Below, in pieces: positions 6,228-12,371 of a stretch of 12,371 nt of DNA. Under the pieces are notes generated by a model, which saw only the letters and a list, made by a program, of their open reading frames with translations, did no database searches and had not been told where the DNA came from. Location of the stretch: assembly GCA_964473995.1 (NCBI GenBank), contig CAYYRB010000059.1, positions 1-12,371 on the forward strand, in the 5' to 3' direction. The number at the start of each line of letters is the position of its first letter. The stretch's first letter is position 1. Origin of the DNA: JAKRSD01 sp964473995. GTDB taxonomy: Bacteria > Bacteroidota > Bacteroidia > CAIKAF01. The translations under genes were made by a program, and so were the position numbers.

Positions 6228-7790
6228 ATGAAACAAGGCAATAATATCTACATGCGCAAAAGCCGCTGGAAAATCTGGCTGGCACTCACTGCCGTGCTGA
6301 TTGTGGCGGCTACGCTCTGGTACACGGGCAATTTGGTTAAAAAAATTGCGGGGGATGAGCGTCAGAATGTAGAGGTGTGGGCTGAAGCGGTGCAGAAAAG
6401 GGCTAAGTTGGTTAAGGTAACCCGCGATTTGTTCCGCATGCTGGAAGAGGAGGAGGGACGCAAGGCGGAAGTTTTGGCCGATGCAACCTCCCGGCTCATC
6501 ACCAGCGACGAGGATGACCTTACTTTTTACACCCGAATTTTGGAAAGCAATACCACCATTCCGGTAATTGTTACCTATGAGGACGGTGCCGTGTGGACTT
6601 TCCGCAATCTTCCCGATGCCGAAAACGACAGCTTGGAATATGCAGCACGGGAACTGGAAAAAATTCGGGGACGTCGCGAGCCTCTAAAGCTTCAAAATTC
6701 CATTTACGGAATCCGGTACACCTATTATCTCTATTACGATGATTCCAAGATTTACAAGCAACTTCGGGCAACCATGGATGATATCACCAATTCATTCATC
6801 ACCGAAACCGTGATTAATTCGGCCTCGGTGCCCGTGGTATTCACCGACTCTGCCCAAACCAAAGTCATTCAGTTCGGTAAAATTGATACAGCTTCTGCCT
6901 TTTTTAGAAAAGAGGGTGTGACGGATGCTTCCTTGCTACGGTATGTGCGTGGGGAAAATGAGCCCATACGGATACAGCTGGGCGGCAATGAGGTGAATTA
7001 TATTTTTTACCGTAATTCCAATCTGGTGAGGCAGCTCCGCTTTTTTCCGTATGTGCAGCTCACCATCATCGGATTGTTCTTGATTACGGCGTACTTTCTT
7101 TTCAGTACGGCACGGCGCAGCGAACAAAATCAGGTATGGGCAGGCATGAGCAAAGAAACGGCCCATCAACTCGGCACACCCATATCTTCTTTGGTCGGCT
7201 GGGTGGAAATTTTAAAGGCTCAGGGTGTTGACCGCTCCATCACGGAGGAGATGGAAAAAGATGTGAAGCGCCTTGAGACCATTGCCGACCGGTTCAGCAA
7301 GGTAGGTTCTGTTCCGGAGCCCGCCCGCGAAAATCTGCAGCTGGTGCTGCAGGAAGCCTTGCATTATATGGAGGTGCGCACGAGCAAAAAAATCAAGTAT
7401 GAATTTATTTGGTCGCTTTCCGGTGAAAGGGAGGTGTTTATGAGCCGGCAACTGTTTGAATGGGTAATCGAAAATCTTTGCCGCAACTCCATCGACGCGC
7501 TACCGGGGCAGGGATTTATCCGTACCGAGGTGCAACAACAAGCCAATAAGCTGTGGATCGATATTTCGGACAACGGCAAGGGCATTCCCAAAAACAAATG
7601 GAAAACCATTTTCAGGCCGGGATACACAACCAAACAACGCGGTTGGGGCCTGGGATTATCTTTGGCCAGGCGCATTATAGAAGTATACCACAAGGGAAAA
7701 ATCTTTGTGAAGGAATCCCAGCCCGATGGGGGAACCACCATACGCATTGTGTTGCCTTGTCCCCCCGAAGACTATTCAAAGTCCTCGTAA
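6228..7790 (+). CDS. Membrane-bound sensor histidine kinase with duplicated extracytoplasmic sensor
   Basis: A 520-residue kinase. Residues 15-34 form TM1 and 272-293 TM2, enclosing about 235 extracytoplasmic residues. A helical segment (about 35-100) is followed by two similar units of about 78 residues (103-180 and 194-271), suggesting a Cache/PAS-like double sensor. There is no HAMP domain; TM2 leads almost directly to the H-box (METHIONINE-SER-LYS-GLU-THR-ALA-HIS-GLN-LEU-GLY-THR-PRO), with H313 the phosphorylation site. The ATPase domain has the N-box ENLCRNSIDAL (N420), the G1 motif SDNGKGIP (D448) and the G2 motif RGWGLGLSLA (G474 region). ATGs at 6213, 6228 and 6252 are in frame. I prefer 6228 from promoter spacing; 6252 (MRKSRWKIW) is also plausible. 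No response regulator is adjacent, so its partner is unknown. The 3' end overlaps the convergent NamZ gene by 19 bp. Confidence 0.9.
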   Translation: MKQGNNIYMRKSRWKIWLALTAVLIVAATLWYTGNLVKKIAGDERQNVEVWAEAVQKRAKLVKVTRDLFRMLEEEEGRKAEVLADATSRLITSDEDDLTFYTRILESNTTIPVIVTYEDGAVWTFRNLPDAENDSLEYAARELEKIRGRREPLKLQNSIYGIRYTYYLYYDDSKIYKQLRATMDDITNSFITETVINSASVPVVFTDSAQTKVIQFGKIDTASAFFRKEGVTDASLLRYVRGENEPIRIQLGGNEVNYIFYRNSNLVRQLRFFPYVQLTIIGLFLITAYFLFSTARRSEQNQVWAGMSKETAHQLGTPISSLVGWVEILKAQGVDRSITEEMEKDVKRLETIADRFSKVGSVPEPARENLQLVLQEALHYMEVRTSKKIKYEFIWSLSGEREVFMSRQLFEWVIENLCRNSIDALPGQGFIRTEVQQQANKLWIDISDNGKGIPKNKWKTIFRPGYTTKQRGWGLGLSLARRIIEVYHKGKIFVKESQPDGGTTIRIVLPCPPEDYSKSS

Positions 7791-8980
7791 AGCAGGTATT
7801 TTTTTCGGAGTTGTTTGAATTGCTCTAAATCCGGCTCCCACGATTTGCGTATTTCCTCCTCCGAGACACCCCGTATGATTTGCTCCTTCAACTTAGCATT
7901 GCCCGCCAATGTATTGAAGTAAGAAGTAAAAAATTTGTCTTTTTCCGGATAGCGTTTGTAGGCATCGAACAGCCAAAAAAGATATAATTGACCGGAATTT
8001 TTGATGAATTCTTCGGCAAACTCCGTCAGGTCATAACCCCGGCAAACCTGCCCTTTGTATTTTGGACTGTCACTGGCTCCCGGAATTGGTTTTGGTGTAA
8101 ACTCGTACGGGGCACCTTCCCACCCCGGATAACCGATTACCCGGAACGGCTTATCGGTTCCTCGACCTACGCTTAGCTGCGTTCCCTCAAAAAAGCAAAG
8201 GGTAGGATATAAATACACGGCCGCCTGGGTATCCAGGTTGGGTGAGGGTTTTTCGGGAAGCAGGTAAAAGTCTTTGTGGGTATAGCCCACCACGGGAATG
8301 ACGGTCAATTGGACTTTTTTTCCTCCGCGAAGCCAACCTTCCCCGTTTACCATTTTGGCATATTCACCTACGGTGAGTCCGTGTACCACCGGCACGGGAT
8401 GCAATCCAACGAAACTTTCGAATCCTTTTTCTAAAACGGGGCCGTCCACATAGTGGCCGTTGGGATTGGGCCGGTCCAGCACCAAGAAGGGGATATTCGC
8501 CTCGGCGGCGGCTTCCATGGCATAGCTCATGGTGGAGATGTAGGTGTAAAAGCGGGTGCCCACATCCTGTATGTCAAATACCAGTATATCTACCCCCGCC
8601 AACTGCTCGGGGGTGGGTTTTTTATTTGCACCGTAAAGGGAAATGACCGGTATGCCGGTTTTGGGATCTTTTTCTCCCGGTACATGTTTACCTGCAGGAG
8701 CATTTCCGCGGAATCCGTGTTCGGGACCGAATACTTTTACCACCTTGATACCAAGGCTGATCAGCGTATCGGCCAAATGGGTTTTTCCAACCAGGGAGGT
8801 GTGATTGGCAATCAGTCCTACCTGCTTTCCTTTCAGTAAAGGCAGGTATTCCGCAACGCGTGAGGCACCCACCGTGATTTCCTTATCGGTCACATATTCC
8901 TTTGCCGAAAAACGAAGAACCTGCCCCGACAGGTTCAGTGAAAAGAAAATAAGCGATAGCGGAATAATGCGGCAATCCAT
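7772..8980 (-). CDS. namZ: DUF1343/NamZ-type exo-beta-N-acetylmuramidase (GH171), exported
   Basis: A 402-residue protein matching DUF1343, a family whose Bacillus subtilis member NamZ (YbbC) is an exo-N-acetylmuramidase (GH171) that releases MurNAc from the non-reducing end of peptidoglycan fragments. Visible conserved blocks are GLIANHTS (55-62), FGPEHGFRG (84-92, with E87-H88 in the likely active site), VFDIQDVGTRFYTY (134-147), DRPNPNG (169-175), and EGTQLSVGRGTDKPF (265-279). The N-terminus has R4 followed by a hydrophobic stretch (residues 5-18), a signal peptide, so it acts in the periplasm, probably in cell-wall turnover or MurNAc recycling. The ATG at 8980 is the only possible start: an in-frame TGA lies two codons upstream. 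The length is usual for the family. It is divergent from the permease, 54 bp away. No other muropeptide-recycling gene is nearby. Confidence 0.88.
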   Translation of the reverse strand: MDCRIIPLSLIFFSLNLSGQVLRFSAKEYVTDKEITVGASRVAEYLPLLKGKQVGLIANHTSLVGKTHLADTLISLGIKVVKVFGPEHGFRGNAPAGKHVPGEKDPKTGIPVISLYGANKKPTPEQLAGVDILVFDIQDVGTRFYTYISTMSYAMEAAAEANIPFLVLDRPNPNGHYVDGPVLEKGFESFVGLHPVPVVHGLTVGEYAKMVNGEGWLRGGKKVQLTVIPVVGYTHKDFYLLPEKPSPNLDTQAAVYLYPTLCFFEGTQLSVGRGTDKPFRVIGYPGWEGAPYEFTPKPIPGASDSPKYKGQVCRGYDLTEFAEEFIKNSGQLYLFWLFDAYKRYPEKDKFFTSYFNTLAGNAKLKEQIIRGVSEEEIRKSWEPDLEQFKQLRKKYLLYEDFE

Positions 8981-8984
8981 GATT

Positions 8985-8992
8985 CAAAGAAA
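8985..8992 (-). promoter_or_regulatory. Candidate -7 box (TTTCTTTG) of the namZ gene, leaderless arrangement
   Basis: On the minus strand this reads TTTCTTTG, one mismatch to TAnnTTTG. Exactly 4 nt lie between its final G and the ATG at 8980, as for the DUF3109 gene, so a leaderless transcript is predicted. Confidence 0.4.
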
Positions 8993-9008
8993 CGCAAAAT
9001 CTTTTCCT

Positions 9009-9016
9009 TAATTTCG
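9009..9016 (+). promoter_or_regulatory. Candidate -7 box (TAATTTCG) of the permease gene
   Basis: TAATTTCG has one mismatch to TAnnTTTG and is the same 8-mer as in front of aspartate kinase. It ends 18 nt before the TTG start at 9035, implying a leader of about 15 nt, which supports that start codon. Confidence 0.4.
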
Positions 9017-9034
9017 GGGCCCATAACGGCATTT

Positions 9035-10294
9035 TTGAACATTTCTTTTTTCATAGCGAAACGCATTACGCGTTCCAGAAGCAGCGAAGGGTATTCGGGA
9101 CCCATGGTTGTCGTGGCCATTTCCGGCATTGCTATTGGGCTTGCCGTGATGTTGTTGTCTGTGGCCATAGTACGTGGTTTCAGACATACCGTGCGTGAAA
9201 AAATTATCGGTTTCGGTGCACACGTGCGCATCACGGGGTTTACTCCCGGTGCGCAGTTGGAGAGTCCGCCCATGCCCGGTAACGCGGATTTTATTCCCCT
9301 TCTGTTGAACGAAGAAAAAATCAGGCATGTGCAGCAATTTGCGATCAAGCCGGGCATCATCAAAACCGAGGATGAGATACAGGGGGTTATTTTTAAAGGA
9401 GCCGGGAATGATTTTGATCCGTCTTTTTTTCAGGAAAATCTCGTTTCCGGATCCATTCCCTCTTATCGGGGGGATTCCCTTAATGTGTCAAATAATATTG
9501 TTATCTCTAAAGAAATCGCGCGAAGGCTTAAGGTGGTCGTGGGCGATACGCTGACGGCTTTTTTCATCAACCGGCCGGGTGAGCGGAATCCGCAAATAAC
9601 CAACCCCCAGCGACCTCCGCGAAAATTCAGGATTTCCGGCCTGTATGAAACAGGCCTCAGTGAGTTTGATGAGAAATTTATTTTATGCGATATCAATCAG
9701 ATTCGCGAATTGAATAATTGGTATTTCGATAAAGTATCGGGGTACGAGGTGCTCATCCACGACTTTGATGATCTGGAAGAAGTGTCGGAGGTGGTAGATG
9801 CCGCAGTGGGTTTTGAATACCGTGTGGAAAATGTGCGGCAGTTGAACCGCCCTGTTTTTGATTGGCTCGACCAGCAGGACGTGAACGTGATCATCATCAT
9901 TGCCCTGATGCTCATCGTGGGTATCATGGGTATGATTTCCGCCTTGCTTATTTTGATTTTGGAACGCATCCGCATGATCGGAATTTTGAAAACGCTGGGC
10001 ATGACCAACCGGGGAATACGACGCATTTTTCTCTATCGGGCGGGTTTTATTCTGCTCACGGGTATGGCGGCCGGAAATATCTTGGGAATAGGTCTGGGAC
10101 TCGTTCAGCACTACACGGGCATCATCAAGCTGGACAAAGAATCCTATTACATGGATACGGTACCTGTTTTCTTTGATTTTACCGGCATTGGCGCCATCAA
10201 TCTGCTGACATTTCTGTTTGGTATGGCGGCCCTTATTTTACCCACTTTCCCTGCCACGCGGGTGAGTCCGCTGGAAGCTATACGCACCGAGTAA
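9035..10294 (+). CDS. LolC/FtsX-type ABC transporter permease
   Basis: A 419-residue inner-membrane permease with the LolC/E topology: TM1 at about residues 24-46, a large periplasmic domain (about 50-280, MacB/LolC-like core), then TM2 284-309, TM3 330-358 and TM4 383-405. After TM2 comes ERIRMIGILKTLGMTNRGIRR (310-330), the coupling-helix motif of FtsX-domain permeases. The end, PATRVSPLEAIRTE, is also typical. Such proteins work with a LolD-like ATPase, usually to release lipoproteins from the inner membrane; no ATPase gene is next to it, as is common in Bacteroidota. The start is TTG: MNISFFIAKRI matches the family N-terminus, and there is no in-frame ATG nearby upstream. Lipoprotein export is inferred from the fold alone; another FtsX-type transport role is possible. 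It converges on aspartate kinase with 7 bp between stops. Confidence 0.88.
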   Translation: MNISFFIAKRITRSRSSEGYSGPMVVVAISGIAIGLAVMLLSVAIVRGFRHTVREKIIGFGAHVRITGFTPGAQLESPPMPGNADFIPLLLNEEKIRHVQQFAIKPGIIKTEDEIQGVIFKGAGNDFDPSFFQENLVSGSIPSYRGDSLNVSNNIVISKEIARRLKVVVGDTLTAFFINRPGERNPQITNPQRPPRKFRISGLYETGLSEFDEKFILCDINQIRELNNWYFDKVSGYEVLIHDFDDLEEVSEVVDAAVGFEYRVENVRQLNRPVFDWLDQQDVNVIIIIALMLIVGIMGMISALLILILERIRMIGILKTLGMTNRGIRRIFLYRAGFILLTGMAAGNILGIGLGLVQHYTGIIKLDKESYYMDTVPVFFDFTGIGAINLLTFLFGMAALILPTFPATRVSPLEAIRTE

Positions 10295-10301
10295 GAGTGA
10301 A

Positions 10302-11731
10302 TCAACTTACGACCAGGCGCACGGTTTGACTGCTCCGTTGTTCGGCGAGCAGGTTTTTTCCGCGGAGCAGCATATCCACCACGGATTCGTTGTAATTGCG
10401 TACGGTGATGAGTTGCAGATTTTCCGAAACGGATATGTGGTAGTCTTTTTCNNNNNNNNNNNNNNNNNNNNNNNNNNNNNNNNNNNNNNNNNNNNNNNNN
10501 NNNNNNNNNNNNNNNNNNNNNNNNNNNNNNNNNNNNNNNNNNNNNNNNNNNTGCGTACGGTGATGAGTTGCAGATTTTCCGAAACGGATATGTGGTAGTC
10601 TTTTTCCAATTCGCGGATGACGGCCGGCATTTTCTGTTCATCGTTATCTACGCACACCAGAAAGCGGATGGCCGAGTTTTCCATCAAATTCACTTTGACG
10701 CGGGTTTGGGCCAATAGGGTAAAAATATGGCTCAGGTTATCCTCCGCGATAAAGGAAAAGTCCTTGGGCGAAACGGACAGCAGGGCCTGATTGTCTTTAA
10801 AAATGAAAGCGGGAAGCAGACCGAAAGTTTCTGCCGCGGTGATTTCCGTGCCGGCAGCTTCGGGGTTGAGGAAGGAGCGTACGCGGAGGGTGATGTTTTT
10901 GTTTTGGAGCGGTTTGATGGTTTTGGGATGGATGACGGTGGCTCCGTAGTACGCCAATTCGATGGCGTCCGTGTAGGACAGGCGCGAGAAGAGTTGGGCA
11001 TCCGGGAAACGTTTCGGATCGGCGTTCAATACACCCGGAACATCTTTCCAGATGGTTACTTCTTCCGCGTTGAGCGTATGAGCAAATATGGCGGCGGAAT
11101 AGTCTGATCCTTCGCGGCCCAACGTAACGGAGCTTCCTTCGTTGCTGCGCCCGATAAAGCCCTGGGTGATGATGATTTTTTTTCCTTCACCGGAAAGCAG
11201 GGGCAGGACATTTTTCTCCACAAGCACTTGTGTTACGGTCCAGTTTACCCGTCCTTCGCGGTAGGTATTGTCGGTTCGGATGAGACCGCGCGCATCTTTA
11301 TATACGGCGGGCAGGCCGATGTGTTGCAGGTAACGGGCCACTATTTTGGTGGAGAGCAGTTCGCCGGCCGACACGATTTGGTCGTACAGGAAATTATATT
11401 CGTTGGCCGATTCACCGAAGGCAAAGGCTTCCAATTCGGAAAAAATATCTTCCAATTCTTCCCAGATTTCGGGTTCTTTATCGGCGGGGAAAAGTTGTCG
11501 GGTGATTTCGCGGTGAAATGTTTTTACTTTTTGCAGGTTTTCCGATCCTTTTCCGCGTGAATCAATGGATTCCTTTACCACGGCTTCGAGGGCGTTTGTG
11601 GTTTTCCCCATGGCCGATACTACGCAGAGCAGTCCGTCATTTTCACCGAAACGTTGGATGATGGACGCGATGTTTTTTACCGATTCGGCATCTTTTACCG
11701 ATGCGCCGCCGAACTTGAAAATTTTTGTCAT
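10302..11731 (-). CDS. lysC: Monofunctional aspartate kinase, interrupted by a scaffold gap
   Basis: Aspartate kinase phosphorylates L-aspartate, the first step to lysine, threonine, methionine and diaminopimelate. The N-terminal kinase domain shows KFGGASV (6-12), GFIGRSNEGSSVTLGREGSDYSAA (191-214) and the HPKT motif (268-271). Two regulatory ACT domains follow (about 300-424), and no homoserine dehydrogenase is fused. Read literally, the gene is broken after residue 393 by 100 Ns, and the frame beyond (ending 10307) gives nonsense. The gap is flanked by an exact 55-bp duplication. Removing one copy and the Ns (155 bp) restores the frame, which continues NYNESVVDMLL...SSQTVRLVVS to TGA at 10302-10304. 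The result is 424 residues, of normal family length. I therefore give the stop of the repaired gene, not a pseudogene. A -7 box lies 16 nt upstream of the ATG. The paralogue (lysC, thrA or metL type) cannot be told from the sequence. Confidence 0.93.
10397..10451. repeat. Left copy of the 55-bp duplication flanking the N gap
   Basis: Identical over 55 bases to 10552-10606, and its last base is the base before the Ns. Its meaning is an unmerged contig overlap, not a biological repeat. Confidence 0.95.
10452..10551. other. 100-N scaffold gap, probably artefactual
   Basis: Exactly 100 unknown bases, a common default for gaps of unknown size. The identical 55-bp ends on both sides imply that the flanking contigs overlap and that no sequence is missing. 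Confidence 0.9.
10552..10606. repeat. Right copy of the 55-bp duplication flanking the N gap
   Basis: Starts at the first base after the Ns and matches 10397-10451 exactly. Coding in this copy continues correctly into the upstream part of aspartate kinase. Confidence 0.95.
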
Positions 11732-11747
11732 ACCGAAAAGCCTGTCG

Positions 11748-11755
11748 CGAAATTA
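11748..11755 (-). promoter_or_regulatory. Candidate -7 box (TAATTTCG) of aspartate kinase
   Basis: Minus-strand TAATTTCG, one mismatch to TAnnTTTG, ends 16 nt before the ATG at 11731 and implies a leader of about 13 nt. The -33 region has only a TTTA-like match. Confidence 0.4.
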
Positions 11756-11858
11756 ACTAAACAATCGGTTTTGAGCTAAATGCATGCCGCAAACGTGGAA
11801 CTTTTAAGGCTATCTCCGATAGTTTTTTTCTTTTTTACCCGTATGTCCGTTTTTTCAT

Positions 11859-11866
11859 TACCTTTG
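11859..11866 (+). promoter_or_regulatory. -7 box (TACCTTTG) of the initiator tRNA gene
   Basis: TACCTTTG is an exact TAnnTTTG match ending 8 nt before the 5' end of the tRNA, so the primary transcript would start only about 5 nt upstream of the mature tRNA. Confidence 0.7.
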
Positions 11867-11874
11867 CGACACAT

Positions 11875-11947
11875 TGCGGGATGGAGAAGTTGGCATCTCG
11901 TCGGGCTCATAACCCGAAGATCGTTGGTTCGAGTCCAACTCCCGCTA
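11875..11947 (+). tRNA. Initiator tRNA-Met (fMet), anticodon CAT
   Basis: A 73-nt cloverleaf without encoded CCA. The acceptor arm is TGCGGGA/TCCCGCT, with six pairs and a U1-U72 mismatch. The D-stem is GAGA/TCTC, the anticodon arm TCGGG-CTCATAA-CCCGA, and the T-arm GTTGG-TTCGAGT-CCAAC; the discriminator is A73. Two hallmarks mark it as the initiator rather than elongator tRNA-Met: three consecutive G-C pairs closing the anticodon stem, and an unpaired 1-72 position, which lets formyltransferase act. The sequence from position 26 to 44 is nearly the same as in E. coli tRNA-fMet. It has its own promoter box and an intrinsic terminator starting 10 nt after the 3' end, so it is a single-gene unit. 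Confidence 0.95.
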
Positions 11948-12067
11948 CAAGAAAAGCCGAAGTATTACTTCGGTTTTTTTATTTTCCGGGGGTGCGCCAA
12001 ACGTCAGTTTGAGTGCGCTACCGGAAAATAAAAAAGCGCAGACGCGAAGCGGTTGCGGCTTTTCTTG
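11948..12067. repeat. Long imperfect inverted repeat starting at the tRNA 3' end
   Basis: CAAGAAAAGCCG (11948-11959) is complementary to CGGCTTTTCTTG (12056-12067), and TTTTTTATTTTCCGG (11975-11989) to CCGGAAAATAAAAAA (12021-12035). The centre is itself a hairpin: GCGCCAAAC (11994-12002) faces GTTTG...GCGC (12007-12018) across a short bulge. The arms differ in their inner stretch, where the left arm holds the tRNA terminator. It looks like a palindromic intergenic element. Confidence 0.75.
11957..11980 (+). terminator. Intrinsic terminator of the tRNA-fMet gene
   Basis: CCGAAGT (11957-11963) pairs with ACTTCGG (11967-11973) around ATT, followed at once by seven T. This is a classical rho-independent terminator 9 nt after the mature tRNA end. 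Confidence 0.9.
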
Positions 12068-12117
12068 GGCTGTTCCCCATTTTGGTCCGCCGCGCGCAGC
12101 GCGGCAATCCAACGGAA
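11990..12117. repeat. Tandem repeat, copy 1 (128 bp)
   Basis: This unit starts GGGTGCGCCAAACG and ends CAATCCAACGGAA. It is about 90% identical to the next 128 bp. It contains two palindromes: the CAAAC/GTTTG hairpin near the start, and GCCGCGC-GCA-GCGCGGC near the end. Stops and length rule out a real protein; the frames that run through it are repeat shadows. Confidence 0.85.
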
Positions 12118-12245
12118 GGGTGCGCCAAACGCAGTTTGAGTGCGCTACCAGAAAATAAAAAAGCGCAGACGCGAAGTGACTTCGGCTTTTCTTGGGATGT
12201 TTTCCATTTTTGGTCCGCCGAGCGCAGCGCGGCAATCCAACGGAA
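12118..12245. repeat. Tandem repeat, copy 2 (128 bp)
   Basis: Differs from copy 1 by two single-base indels, a few substitutions and a replaced 7-mer (TGACTTC instead of CGGTTGC), which creates the palindrome CGAAGT-G-ACTTCG resembling the tRNA terminator stem. In this copy one arm of the GC-rich palindrome has a mismatch (GCCGAGC). A third copy begins with only GGGT at 12246 and then diverges. Confidence 0.85.
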
Positions 12246-12248
12246 GGG

Positions 12249-12371
12249 TAGTAGGTAGTAAGTATTTAGTAGTTAGACTTTGATTCTGTTACAAGACCTT
12301 AACACTTAATCATAAAACAACCGAATAATCTTGAGGGGCGTGTTCTTTCTTTTTTTCCGCAAAAAAGAAAG
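12249..12371. other. Gene-free tail with A/T hairpin at the window edge
   Basis: A TAGTA-rich stretch (about 12248-12274) is followed by unremarkable AT-rich DNA. The last 27 bases form an inverted repeat: CTTTCTTTTTT (12345-12355) and AAAAAAGAAAG (12361-12371) around TCCGC. No gene is seen; the structure touches the window edge and its outer extent is unknown. Confidence 0.6.

Noticed and set aside
6164..6241. Longer DUF3109 protein starting at 6241
   Set aside because: The extension covers the exact -7 box and palindrome and overlaps the divergent kinase start; the family begins at MIEIG.
9638..9656. GGCCTGT/ACAGGCC hairpin
   Set aside because: It lies inside the permease coding region with no T run, and is probably a chance product of codon choice.
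10307..10451. Frameshifted, truncated aspartate kinase (pseudogene) read through the Ns
   Set aside because: The frame change is exactly explained by the artificial 155 bp (100 N plus a 55-bp duplicate); the repaired frame ends properly at 10302.
11945..12235. 96-codon minus-strand and 81-codon plus-strand frames over the repeats
   Set aside because: They run through palindromic tandem repeats and part of the tRNA terminator, and repeat themselves only because the DNA does.
11875..12245. Genomic-island integration site at the tRNA
   Set aside because: The tRNA 3' end is not repeated downstream, there is no integrase, and the DNA beyond is short palindromic repeat.
11990..12245. CRISPR array
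   Set aside because: Only two long, nearly identical 128-bp units with no spacer-repeat alternation and no cas gene.

Overview
The window looks like chromosomal DNA of a Bacteroidota bacterium, probably from a draft or metagenome-derived assembly. The evidence is: promoter -7 boxes of the Bacteroidota type (TAnnTTTG) in front of several genes and the tRNA; weak or absent Shine-Dalgarno sequences; Bacteroidota-typical families (DUF6702-like, DUF3109, DUF1343/NamZ); and a eukaryote-like class Ia NrdB. A 100-N scaffold gap lies inside the aspartate kinase gene.

Layout. 1-195: the 3' end of a DUF6702-like gene, followed by a PaaI-type hotdog thioesterase (241-675) with its own promoter. 676-980: a gap with nothing recognisable except a promoter box, then a small DoxX-like membrane protein (981-1385). 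A strong bidirectional terminator (1486-1515) separates it from the minus-strand operon nrdB-nrdA (5107 down to 1546), the aerobic class Ia ribonucleotide reductase. About 470 bp upstream of nrdB carry no convincing gene but hold hairpins, a palindrome and repeats, and are the likely control region. A DUF3109 cysteine-rich protein (minus) and a membrane histidine kinase (plus) are divergent and share a 15-bp palindrome between their promoter boxes. The kinase overlaps tail-to-tail by 19 bp with a DUF1343/NamZ exo-N-acetylmuramidase (minus). NamZ is divergent from a LolC/FtsX-type permease (9035-10294), which converges on aspartate kinase (10302-11731, minus) with 7 bp between stop codons. An initiator tRNA-Met (11875-11947) follows, then palindromic repeat DNA to the end of the window.

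How the genes relate. Apart from nrdBA, the genes are mostly single transcription units with housekeeping roles: nucleotide reduction, lysine/threonine/methionine precursor synthesis, peptidoglycan recycling, envelope lipoprotein export or a related transport task, and envelope sensing. I see no phage, transposase, CRISPR, toxin-antitoxin or defence genes, and no convincing new multi-gene system.

The observations most worth following up are: (1) the N gap is flanked by an exact 55-bp duplication, and collapsing it restores a full 424-residue aspartate kinase; (2) the kinase's extracytoplasmic sensor appears internally duplicated; (3) two genes have a promoter -7 box only 4 nt before the ATG, which suggests leaderless mRNAs; (4) the tRNA terminator is one arm of a repeat element that then occurs in tandem.
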